Assembly (NCBI GenBank): GCA_038240335.1
Contig: JBBSDV010000196.1
Span: 1-5,433, forward strand
Direction of reading: 5' to 3'
Source: JBBSDV01 sp038240335
GTDB taxonomy: Bacteria; Chloroflexota; Dehalococcoidia; DSTF01; JACRBR01
DNA length: 5,433 nucleotides
Below the pieces are notes generated by a model. That model was not told where the DNA came from, made no database searches, and saw only the letters and a list, made by a program, of their open reading frames with translations. Shown piece after piece: positions 1 through 4,438 of the stretch (within the stretch, counting starts at the first letter, position 1; every line of letters begins with the position of its first letter). Position numbers and translations under genes: made by a program.

Positions 1-80
1 CAGCGCTGGGAACCTTCCACCTTCCATTCCACCCTGCAACCCACCACCCTCCATCTTCCACCCTCGTCCCGACCTCCAGC
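1..80. repeat. Low-complexity CTTCCACC/GGTGGAAG-type degenerate repeat
   Basis: Irregular repeats of CTTCCA, CCACCCT and CATTCCACCCT make the + strand almost pure C/T/A with very little G. The complement reads as runs of GGTGGAAGG and GGGTGGAAGATGG. Such purine-rich degenerate repeats are usually intergenic. Here they lie inside the apparent reading frame of the minus-strand ATP-grasp gene. Confidence 0.6.
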
Positions 81-214
81 ACCACCGCCCGCTCGGAGGT
101 CCACCTCCTCGAGACCGGCACGCCCGCCTCTTCGAGCACCTGCTTGGCCTCGATCTCGGTGAGGATCGTCCGCCCCTCGCGGCGCGCGCCCTCGATGATT
201 GCCGATGCCGCCAT
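1..214 (-). CDS. Probable ATP-grasp acyl-CoA synthetase (ADP-forming) family protein, 5' part only
   Basis: The gene runs off the left edge, leaving 71 codons. The start ATG (212-214 on the complement) is preceded by GGAGGT at a 4-nt spacing, so the start is well supported. The N-terminus MAASAIIEGARREGR, then ILTEIEAKQVLEEAGVPV (residues about 17-34), resembles the opening of the ATP-grasp domain of ADP-forming acetyl-CoA synthetase beta subunits and related acyl-CoA ligases, where a (T/S)L(T/S)E.EA...L...G(I/V)P pattern leads into the nucleotide-binding fold. After about residue 45 the translation turns into a Trp/Gly/Arg-rich stretch encoded by low-complexity GGTGGAAGG-like DNA. It does not look like the expected EAV...A...G(F/Y)PV.LK continuation. 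The gene may carry an in-frame repeat insertion or be decaying. The family call is from motif recognition only. It is divergent from the tmRNA gene. Confidence 0.55.
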   Translation of the reverse strand, partial: MAASAIIEGARREGRTILTEIEAKQVLEEAGVPVSRRWTSERAVVLEVGTRVEDGGWWVAGWNGRWKVPSA

Positions 215-261
215 GATCACCTCCACTCATCCATCCCGAAGGTTCTACGGCACTGCACTGC

Positions 262-304
262 GAGATACGAGATGCGTGATGCGCGAAGCGAGAAGCGAGA
301 AGCG
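262..304. repeat. Short tandem repeat, GCGAGAA heptamer and degenerate relatives
   Basis: Two exact GCGAGAA heptamers (288-294, 295-301) plus a trailing GCG follow degenerate units of the same flavour (GAGATACGAGATGCGTGATGC). Probably a non-coding microsatellite-like tract. Confidence 0.6.
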
Positions 305-542
305 GACGTCTTGGGTTCGAACCGTTGAGTGAAACAATTAACCCGACCAATCGCCCCACCAATCGCCACGCGTTCGCCTCGGCGCGATCCGCGCCCGCGC
401 GTCCGCGAAAAGCACGTCTCCTCCGGCGCTCGATCCACGGTCGCGAGGGCACGCCGTCGCATCCCGCGGCATTGCATGTCGTATCGAGGCCTGCCGCGTG
501 CTACCCGGCATCGGCTCGGGCGCCGCACGGACTAAGGCCGTA

Positions 543-553
543 TTCGATACACT
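543..553 (+). promoter_or_regulatory. Candidate -10 region for tmRNA
   Basis: TTCGATACACT contains TACACT (548-553), a reasonable -10 hexamer. It would start transcription near 560, about 25 nt before the mature tmRNA 5' end, leaving a leader for RNase P to remove. No convincing -35 is seen at the matching distance, so support is weak. The same TTCGATACANT string recurs just before the methyltransferase gene (3539-3549). Confidence 0.3.
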
Positions 554-584
554 GCAACGAGCATCGCTCGCGCGAGGCACGAAT

Positions 585-939
585 GGGGACGAAAGGGCTC
601 GACAGGGATCGGCGGATTTGAGTTGCAGGCGGAGGGCGACCATCGACCTCCTTAATCTTGGTGGTCACAATGTACACGGCGAACGACAACTCGCTATCGC
701 TGCCTAGGCAGTGACGTTCATCCCCTACTAACCCCGGCGGGACGGGAATGAGCGACGATTCGTCCGGGGCGCTGCGCGTATGACGCCGATGCTGCGTGCC
801 TAAGACCATCGGCTGGCCGCGTACGACCGGGCCCTCAGCGGGCGTGCGGGGCGAGATCAAACCTGTAGGGACAAGCCTGTAGCAGACTCAAGGCGTCTCT
901 CGCCTGGACGGGGAGTTCAATTCTCCCCCGTCTCCACCA
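585..939 (+). ncRNA. ssrA: tmRNA (transfer-messenger RNA)
   Basis: tmRNA rescues stalled ribosomes, acting first as an alanyl-tRNA and then as a short mRNA adding a proteolysis tag. The 5' end GGGGACGAAAGGGCTCGACAG has the conserved tmRNA form. GGGGACG (585-591) pairs with CGTCTCC (929-935), followed by discriminator A936 and an encoded CCA (937-939). The T arm has loop TTCAATT (916-922) between GGGGAG and CTCCCC. The P2 helix is visible: TTGAGT (618-623) pairs with ACTCAA (886-891), and GCAGGC (625-630) with GCCTGT (875-880). The likely tag frame runs from GGC at 678 to TAG at 705-707 and reads GERQLAIAA. Length is 355 nt, normal for a one-piece tmRNA. The pseudoknots were not modelled. The 3' end is reused as the repeated core of the downstream array. 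Confidence 0.95.
678..707 (+). other. tmRNA tag reading frame (GERQLAIAA, stop TAG)
   Basis: GGC GAA CGA CAA CTC GCT ATC GCT GCC TAG encodes GERQLAIAA. The C-terminal LAIAA fits the hydrophobic-Ala-Ala degron recognised by ClpXP-type proteases. The frame starting one base later (GCG AAC GAC AAC) reads ANDN, a common tag opening, but then runs to SLSLPRQ, which has no degron. The exact resume codon is therefore inferred from the C-terminus. Confidence 0.7.
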
Positions 940-943
940 TGTA
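923..943 (+). repeat. R0: att-like core formed by the tmRNA 3' end
   Basis: CTCCCCCGTCTCCACCA (923-939) is the 3' half of the T stem plus acceptor strand and CCA. The same 17 nt recur exactly at 2725-2741. A 15-nt match ending CCAT occurs at 2135-2149, and a 19/20 match extending through CCATGTA at 3487-3506. The tmRNA 3' end is a known target of tyrosine-recombinase integrative elements, so R0 is read as the tmRNA-proximal attachment site. Confidence 0.8.
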
Positions 944-952
944 ACTCCACCT

Positions 953-980
953 CAGCGGCTCGCCGAACAGCGAGCCGCTG
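953..980 (+). terminator. Hairpin after tmRNA, probable terminator
   Basis: CAGCGGCTCG (953-962) and CGAGCCGCTG (971-980) form a perfect 10-bp stem with an 8-nt loop, starting 13 nt after CCA. No clear U run follows (GTTGACTATCC), so intrinsic termination may be partial. Comparable hairpins sit at nearly the same distance after repeats R1 and R2. Confidence 0.6.
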
Positions 981-1007
981 GTTGACTATCCTTAGCAACG
1001 CCTGTGA

Positions 1008-1949
1008 GTGCCGCAGCCTTCGCGATCGGTCGCTATGTCTTCACATTCCCTGCAGATCTCTCAACACCTGCGAAACAAGGTGCGACTCGACGGAGCGGAG
1101 GCGTGGCTGCGCGATCTACCAGCGCTCGTCGCGGATCTCAAGCGCAAGTGGTCGATGACCGTCGGCCGCGCGCTTGACGGCGGCCACGAGGCGTTCGTGG
1201 CGGAGGCGACGATGGAGGACGGAACGCCCGCCGTGCTGAAGGTGCTCGTTCCGCAATCCGATGATGTCGCGCGGCACGAGATCACTGCGCTGCGACTCGT
1301 GGATGGCGAGGGCTGTGCGCGGCTCTATCGCGCAGACGAGGCCGCAGGCGCCATGCTGATCGAGCGTCTCGGGCGCATGCTGTTCGATCTCGATCTCCCG
1401 CTCGAGCAGCGGTTGACGATCATGTGCGATACCGCGTCGCGCGTGTGGAGGCCTGCGCAGGACAGCGGCTTGGCGACCGGCGCGGAGAAGGGGCGCTGGC
1501 TCATCCACGCCATCGCGCGAATGTGGGAGGAGACTGCCCGTCCCTGCTCCGAGCGCGCGGTTGCGTATGCGATCGCCTGCGCCGAGCGCCGCATCGCCGC
1601 GCACGACGACGAACGGGCCGTGCTCGTCCATGGCGATGTCCACCAGTGGAACACATGTGAAGCCGGAGAAGGCTACAAACTCATCGATCCCGACGGCCTG
1701 CTCGCCGAGGCAGAGTACGACCTCGGCGTGCTGCTGCGTGGCGACCCGGTCGAACTCCTGCAGGGCGATCCTATGGAGCGCGCGCGATGGCTCGCAGCCC
1801 GCACGGGTCTCGACGCTACCGCAGCCTGGGAGTGGGGCGCCGTCGAGCGCGTATCGTCGGGCCTCACGTGCCAGGCCATGGGAATGGAGCACGAGGCGCG
1901 GGAGTTTCTGGAGGCTGCGGAGTACGTCGCCGCAACGCCCGAACGATAG
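1008..1949 (+). CDS. Aminoglycoside/hydroxyurea phosphotransferase family kinase (streptomycin 6-kinase-like)
   Basis: This 313-aa protein has an aminoglycoside-phosphotransferase kinase fold of the APH(6)/hydroxyurea-kinase type, transferring phosphate from ATP to a small-molecule hydroxyl. Visible landmarks are the N-lobe lysine in AVLKVL (Lys78), a following acidic residue in RHEITALR (Glu91), the catalytic loop LVHGDVHQWN (Asp210) and the metal-binding IDPDGLLAEAEYDLG (Asp227). The IDP(D/K)G form distinguishes this family from protein kinases. All key residues are present, so it should be active. It lacks a signal peptide and is probably cytoplasmic. The GTG start at 1008 and an in-frame ATG at 1035 (residue 10) are both possible, and neither has a good Shine-Dalgarno; the ATG form would be 304 aa. 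It is the only gene of the first unit. Streptomycin or hydroxyurea resistance is plausible by family, but many homologues have unknown substrates. Confidence 0.87.
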   Translation: MPQPSRSVAMSSHSLQISQHLRNKVRLDGAEAWLRDLPALVADLKRKWSMTVGRALDGGHEAFVAEATMEDGTPAVLKVLVPQSDDVARHEITALRLVDGEGCARLYRADEAAGAMLIERLGRMLFDLDLPLEQRLTIMCDTASRVWRPAQDSGLATGAEKGRWLIHAIARMWEETARPCSERAVAYAIACAERRIAAHDDERAVLVHGDVHQWNTCEAGEGYKLIDPDGLLAEAEYDLGVLLRGDPVELLQGDPMERARWLAARTGLDATAAWEWGAVERVSSGLTCQAMGMEHEAREFLEAAEYVAATPER

Positions 1950-2066
1950 CGCTACGAAAGGCGCTCGAGCCGATCAGGTCGGTGCAACATGATGGTGACG
2001 GTCTGTGCCCGGCGTCGTCATCTGCTGCGCGCAGACGGAAAGGGAGTCGATGGCGCGACGGTCCGC

Positions 2067-2149
2067 GATGATGACTGCGAACGGCGGGCGTTCGTAGATA
2101 CGAATATCGCGATGGGGGCGGCGAATGGGGCACTCCCCGTCTCCACCAT
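2067..2149 (+). repeat. R1: second att-like repeat, ends in tmRNA 3' sequence
   Basis: The right end CTCCCCGTCTCCACCAT (2133-2149) copies the tmRNA 3' end with one C fewer. The left part, from GCGAACGGCGG (2077) through CGTTCGTAGAT, is shared with R2 and R3 but not with tmRNA. It contains GAACG...CGTTC (2079-2083/2089-2093) and TTCGT-AGAT-ACGAA as alternative hairpins. TGGGGGCGGCG (2113-2123) and CGTCTCCACCA (2138-2148) are imperfect inverted arms, 8 of 11 complementary, separated by 14 bp. Confidence 0.75.
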
Positions 2150-2158
2150 CACCACGTA

Positions 2159-2182
2159 CGGCGGTCAGCTCCCGAGCCGCCG
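2159..2182 (+). terminator. Hairpin with T-rich tail just after R1
   Basis: CGGCGG (2159-2164) pairs with CCGCCG (2177-2182) around a 12-nt loop and is followed by CTTTCTTTCT, a rho-independent-like arrangement on the + strand. It begins 10 nt after the repeat's CCA, matching the hairpin position after tmRNA. It does not serve the neighbouring minus-strand gene, because the T-rich tail lies on the wrong side. Confidence 0.5.
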
Positions 2183-2204
2183 CTTTCTTTCTCGAACTCT
2201 GGAG

Positions 2205-2492
2205 CTACAGGCGTCCAGGGTTGAGAATCGCGTGCGTGGGGTAGATCTGAACATCGGGCTGGCCGGCGATGCCGAGTTGCTGAACGGCGGGCATGATGCG
2301 CTCATCTACGAATCGCTGGAAGTCTTCAGCGGAGTCCCACACGTCAACCATGTGCGCCTTGCCGTCCGCGAATGACGCGACGTGAAACAAGAATCCCTTG
2401 GGTGGATCGCTGTCCCATTTCGCTAGCTTGCGGACCTCCTCGTACCTTCCCGCGTCAATCCCGTCCCATCGTTCAATCATCATAATCGGCAC
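2205..2492 (-). CDS. Small conserved-type protein, possibly ferredoxin-like ABM/dimeric alpha-beta barrel fold
   Basis: The start is GTG at 2492 (complement), chosen because GGAGG (2499-2503 on +) lies exactly 6 nt before it. The 95-aa product begins VPIMMIERWDGIDAGRYEEVR (first residue read as Met). The frame extends 33 codons further upstream, but that part has no ribosome-binding site. The pattern of a beta strand, a (D/E)...Y..(V/L) helix, a strand HVASF with KAHMVDVWDS, and a helix AEDFQRFVDERIMPAVQQLG before a last strand DVQIYPTHAI resembles dimeric alpha-beta barrel proteins such as antibiotic-biosynthesis-monooxygenase-like domains. The fold is inferred from layout only, and substrate and catalysis are unknown. 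It is the sole gene of the second unit, transcribed opposite to its neighbours, and ends 23 nt from the unit's hairpin. Confidence 0.75.
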   Translation of the reverse strand: MPIMMIERWDGIDAGRYEEVRKLAKWDSDPPKGFLFHVASFADGKAHMVDVWDSAEDFQRFVDERIMPAVQQLGIAGQPDVQIYPTHAILNPGRL

Positions 2493-2498
2493 GACAAA

Positions 2499-2503
2499 CC
2501 TCC
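2499..2503 (-). promoter_or_regulatory. Ribosome-binding site fixing the start of the ABM-like gene
   Basis: GGAGG on the complement, 6 nt before GTG at 2492. It selects this internal start over the longer frame beginning at 2591. Confidence 0.75.
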
Positions 2504-2658
2504 GTTCGTGTTCCCAAAAACGAAGATACCAGTGCCGTTCAATGAATGCCAGATCGCTTCCCAAGTGTGCGCCGTCGGCTGGCCGTCGCAAGTATCGACG
2601 GTGTCATGCCCGTTTTTCGACGCTTTGCGCGGACCGTTCGACAAAGGCTCGAATCGGT

Positions 2659-2741
2659 GATAATCAACGCGAACGGCGGACGTTCGTAGATATCGAAATC
2701 ATGATGGTGGCGGCGAGTTGGGCACTCCCCCGTCTCCACCA
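2659..2741 (+). repeat. R2: third att-like repeat, exact 17-nt copy of the tmRNA 3' end
   Basis: CTCCCCCGTCTCCACCA (2725-2741) is identical to 923-939 in tmRNA. Upstream, GCGAACGGCGG (2669) and CGTTCGTAGATA match R1. The GAACG...CGTTC hairpin is conserved although the loop base differs. TGGTGGCGGCG (2705-2715) and CGTCTCCACCA (2731-2741) are inverted arms, 9 of 11 complementary with a 15-bp spacer, the clearest example of the three. Confidence 0.8.
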
Positions 2742-2750
2742 GATACGACC

Positions 2751-2780
2751 CGGCGAGACTACCCGACGGCGGTCTCGCCG
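2751..2780 (+). terminator. Hairpin just after R2, terminator-like
   Basis: CGGCGAGAC (2751-2759) pairs perfectly with GTCTCGCCG (2772-2780) around a 12-nt loop, followed by the pyrimidine-rich TTGCTCTACTCTTCT. It starts 9 nt after CCA, repeating the layout seen after tmRNA and R1. Confidence 0.55.
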
Positions 2781-2970
2781 TTGCTCTACTCTTCTGTACT
2801 CTTCGGTCAGCGTCGCCGCAATTGCCGGCACGGCAAGTCAACGACTGGTCCAACCGTTACTCGTACGGGTCGCCGTAATTTCGCGGAGTGGTAACGCTGA
2901 TCGTCGAATGGCGGCTGCCACGATTCTGCGCTACTATCGCGCGAACCGTGGCGAGGGCCGCGTCAGAACC

Positions 2971-2976
2971 GGGAGG
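2971..2976 (+). promoter_or_regulatory. Ribosome-binding site fixing the start of the SnoaL-like gene
   Basis: GGGAGG lies 7 nt before ATG at 2984. The frame is open from 2888, but only this internal ATG has a good site and starts where the fold starts. Confidence 0.75.
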
Positions 2977-2983
2977 CAGTCAG

Positions 2984-3379
2984 ATGTCGGACAACGGAGC
3001 AATCATTAGCGGAATGTACGCATCATTCGCGAAGGGCGATGTCCCCGCGGTGCTGGCGTGGTTTGACCCAAAGATCGAATGGCATGAAGCCGACGGTTTT
3101 CCCTCTCTCGGCGGTATTTACAACGGGCCCGACGCCGTGCTCAACGGCGTGTTCATCCCGCTCGGGACGGACTGGGACGGGTTTACCGTGACACCCGACG
3201 AGATCGTCGCGAGCGGTGACCGCGTGATCGCGATGGGACACTACGCGGGCAAGTACAAAGCGACCGGCAAGTCGTTTCGCACGCCTTTTGCGCACGCCTG
3301 GCGGTTCGCTAACGGCAAGATCGTCAACTTCCACCAGTACACCGATACCGCGATCGTCCAGGAAGCGACCATAGCGTAG
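2984..3379 (+). CDS. NTF2-like / SnoaL-like (ketosteroid isomerase-related) protein
   Basis: This 131-aa protein starts MSDNGAIISGMYASFAKGD after a strong Shine-Dalgarno. The sequence follows the cone-shaped NTF2/SnoaL fold: an N-terminal helix with YASFAKGDVPAVLAWFDPKIEWHE (the F..GD...VL..F...(I/V).W pattern), then GGIYNGPDAVLNGVF (the Y.G.DAV helix), then strands including DRVIAMGHYAGKYKATGKSF, FAHAWRFANGKIVNFHQYTDT and a short C-terminus. The length is normal for single-domain family members. They act as isomerases, dehydratases, epoxide hydrolases or ligand-binding subunits, so the reaction cannot be named. It is the only gene of the third unit; the R3 element begins 43 nt after its stop. 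A TACTAT at 2932-2937 could be its -10, without a clear -35. Confidence 0.85.
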   Translation: MSDNGAIISGMYASFAKGDVPAVLAWFDPKIEWHEADGFPSLGGIYNGPDAVLNGVFIPLGTDWDGFTVTPDEIVASGDRVIAMGHYAGKYKATGKSFRTPFAHAWRFANGKIVNFHQYTDTAIVQEATIA

Positions 3380-3422
3380 CGCGACGGGACAGCGAAATCA
3401 GGTCCCAAGCGGATCAGACTGC

Positions 3423-3506
3423 CACAACAACGGCAAACGGTGGCCGTTCGTAGATGTGACGGAGGTTGGTGACTCGCGAGACGAGGTCCCCCGTCTCCGC
3501 CATGTA
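3423..3506 (+). repeat. R3: fourth and most diverged att-like repeat
   Basis: TCCCCCGTCTCCGCCATGTA (3487-3506) matches tmRNA 924-943 at 19 of 20 positions, and uniquely the match continues past CCA through TGTA. Upstream, GCAAACGGTGG (3433) and CCGTTCGTAGATG are recognisable variants of R1/R2, but the 30 bp after that have drifted. GAGACG (3478-3483) and CGTCTC (3492-3497) form a perfect 6-bp inverted pair around the core. No hairpin like those after R0, R1 and R2 follows. Confidence 0.65.
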
Positions 3507-3538
3507 CTGCCGCCCCCTCACACGGTCGCTATAGGGCT

Positions 3539-3549
3539 TTCGATACAAT
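3539..3549 (+). promoter_or_regulatory. Candidate -10 region of the methyltransferase gene
   Basis: TTCGATACAAT contains TACAAT (3544-3549), one base from the TATAAT consensus. It ends 6 nt before the GTG start, so transcription would begin at or next to the start codon. It matches 10 of 11 bases with the candidate tmRNA -10 region (543-553). No good -35 is seen. Confidence 0.4.
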
Positions 3550-3555
3550 CACATC

Positions 3556-4305
3556 GTGCGGCCACAACGCCATCTCTACGACCAGATCGGCGTGGGCTAC
3601 GCCGGGATGCGCAGCCCGGACCCTCGTTGGGCGGCGCACATCGAGCACGCGCTCGGGGATGCGGCGACCGTGCTGAACGTCGGGGCTGGCACAGGCTCGT
3701 ATGAGCCTTCGGATCGGCGAGTTGTGGCGCTCGAGCCTTCGCTCGAGATGATTTCACAGAGGACGGTCGGCGCTTCGCCTGTTGTCCGCGGCGTCTCAGG
3801 CGCGCTCCCCTTCCGCGACGGTGCGTTCGACGCGACGATGGCGGTGCTCACCGCGCATCACTGGCCGAACATCGCCGCCGGCATCGCCGAGATGCGTCGT
3901 GTGTCTGCTCGTCAGGTGATCGTGAGTTGGGACGTAGAAGCATTCGCGGAGCGCTTCTGGTTCACGCGCGACTACCTGCGGTCCGTAGGGCCGGAGGAGC
4001 ATCGGCTCGCCGATGCGGCGAGCCTCGCCGCGCAGCTCGAGCATGCCGTCGTGCGGCCACTTCCAGTCCCGCATGATTGCGCCGACGGGTTCTTCGCGGC
4101 GTACTGGCGGCGTCCCGAGGCATACCTCGATCCCGCAGTGCGAGCTTCCATCTCCGGCCTTGCGTTGCGGGATCCGCGCGTCCTCGAGCCGGCGCTCGCG
4201 CGGCTCGAGAGGGACGTGCGGACTGGTGAGTGGAAACGCCGTTACGTGGAACTCCTCGCCCTCGATGCGCTTGACGTCGGGTATCGACTGATCATCGGCA
4301 ACTGA
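3556..4305 (+). CDS. Class I SAM-dependent methyltransferase (Methyltransf_11-type)
   Basis: A 249-aa protein with a Rossmann-like SAM-binding domain in its first half. Motif I is VLNVGAGTGSYEP (residues 39-51). The ribose-binding acidic residue follows in VVALEPS (Glu60). SGALPFRDGAFDATMAVLTA (81-100) is the post-I to motif II/III region, ending in HHWPN. The C-terminal half, rich in Arg and Ala, is probably a substrate-binding cap. It should methylate a small molecule, but nothing identifies the acceptor. The GTG start at 3556 is chosen because the protein opens with RHLYDQIGVGYAGMRSPDPR, the usual Y(D/E)..G.GY...R entry of this family. No Shine-Dalgarno is visible, and a -10-like box ends 6 nt upstream, suggesting a leaderless message. 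It lies just right of R3, outside the clear array. Confidence 0.87.
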   Translation: MRPQRHLYDQIGVGYAGMRSPDPRWAAHIEHALGDAATVLNVGAGTGSYEPSDRRVVALEPSLEMISQRTVGASPVVRGVSGALPFRDGAFDATMAVLTAHHWPNIAAGIAEMRRVSARQVIVSWDVEAFAERFWFTRDYLRSVGPEEHRLADAASLAAQLEHAVVRPLPVPHDCADGFFAAYWRRPEAYLDPAVRASISGLALRDPRVLEPALARLERDVRTGEWKRRYVELLALDALDVGYRLIIGN

Positions 4306-4328
4306 GCAGCGAATCCAGCACGATCGTG

Positions 4329-4346
4329 CCGGCGGGTTCGTTCGGA
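4329..4346 (+). repeat. Possible decayed remnant of the repeat upstream arm
   Basis: CCGGCGGGTTCGTTCGGAT-like sequence loosely resembles the CGGCGG.CGTTCGTAGAT arm of R1-R3, and sits just after the methyltransferase stop, where a fourth repeat would be expected. No clear CGTCTCCACCA core follows. The match is weak and may be chance. Confidence 0.15.
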
Positions 4347-4420
4347 TCGTCGAGGCATCCGTTAGACTTGGCGTTCCACCCTCGCGCACGCAGGACGGGG
4401 ACTAACCACCGTCGGAGGTG

Positions 4421-4438
4421 CTCGGTCGCGGAACCGAG
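4421..4438 (+). other. Small hairpin in the leader of the hydrolase gene
   Basis: CTCGGT (4421-4426) pairs with ACCGAG (4433-4438) around a 6-nt loop, ending 5 nt before the Shine-Dalgarno GAGGT (4444-4448). It could affect translation or be incidental. No T run follows. Confidence 0.3.

Larger units (their letters stand above)
215..584. other. Intergenic region between the divergent ATP-grasp gene and tmRNA
   Basis: This 370-bp stretch holds the Shine-Dalgarno of the minus-strand gene (219-224), a short tandem repeat (262-304) and a possible tmRNA promoter just before 585. The small open frames across it are overlapping, arginine-rich and lack ribosome-binding sites, so none is called as a gene. 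Confidence 0.6.
940..3502. mobile_element. Putative tmRNA-anchored array of three single-gene cassettes
   Basis: Three consecutive units end in copies of the tmRNA 3' terminus: 940-2148 (1209 bp, kinase gene), 2149-2741 (593 bp, ABM-like gene, inverted) and 2742-3502 (761 bp, SnoaL-like gene). Each unit carries one plausible gene. The first two copies, R1 and R2, agree at roughly 62 of 73 positions over the element by hand alignment, and R3 is more diverged. The arrangement matches serial insertion at ssrA with restoration of the tmRNA 3' end each time. No recombinase gene lies in the window. Mobility is inferred; the repeats and their spacing are directly visible. Confidence 0.6.

Noticed and set aside
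498..707. 69-codon open frame ending at the tmRNA tag
   Set aside because: It has no ribosome-binding site and runs across the tmRNA 5' domain. Its end is simply the tag frame.
1116..1892. 258-codon open frame antisense to the kinase gene
   Set aside because: It is a high-GC shadow with Arg/His/Ala-rich composition and no domain motifs. The opposite strand encodes a clear kinase.
2077..2148. CCA-ending repeats as tRNA genes or extra tmRNAs
   Set aside because: Apart from the terminal acceptor-like strand there is no matching 5' acceptor half, no T loop TTCRA and no anticodon arm. Only the last 15-20 nt resemble tmRNA.
2493..2591. N-terminal extension of the ABM-like gene to ATG at 2591
   Set aside because: A GGAGG site exactly 6 nt before the GTG at 2492 marks the real start, and the extension lacks any ribosome-binding site.
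2888..2983. N-terminal extension of the SnoaL-like gene from 2888
   Set aside because: The extra 32 residues are not part of the fold, and a GGGAGG site precedes the internal ATG at 2984.
2067..3506. Repeats R1-R3 as a CRISPR array
   Set aside because: The repeats are 590-760 bp apart with genes between them, and they are not exact. No regular short spacers exist.
4361..4407. GTTAGAC and ACTAAC resembling integron attC core boxes (GTTRRRY / RYYYAAC)
   Set aside because: The order and orientation are wrong for an attC site, one box violates the consensus, and no palindromic arms link them.
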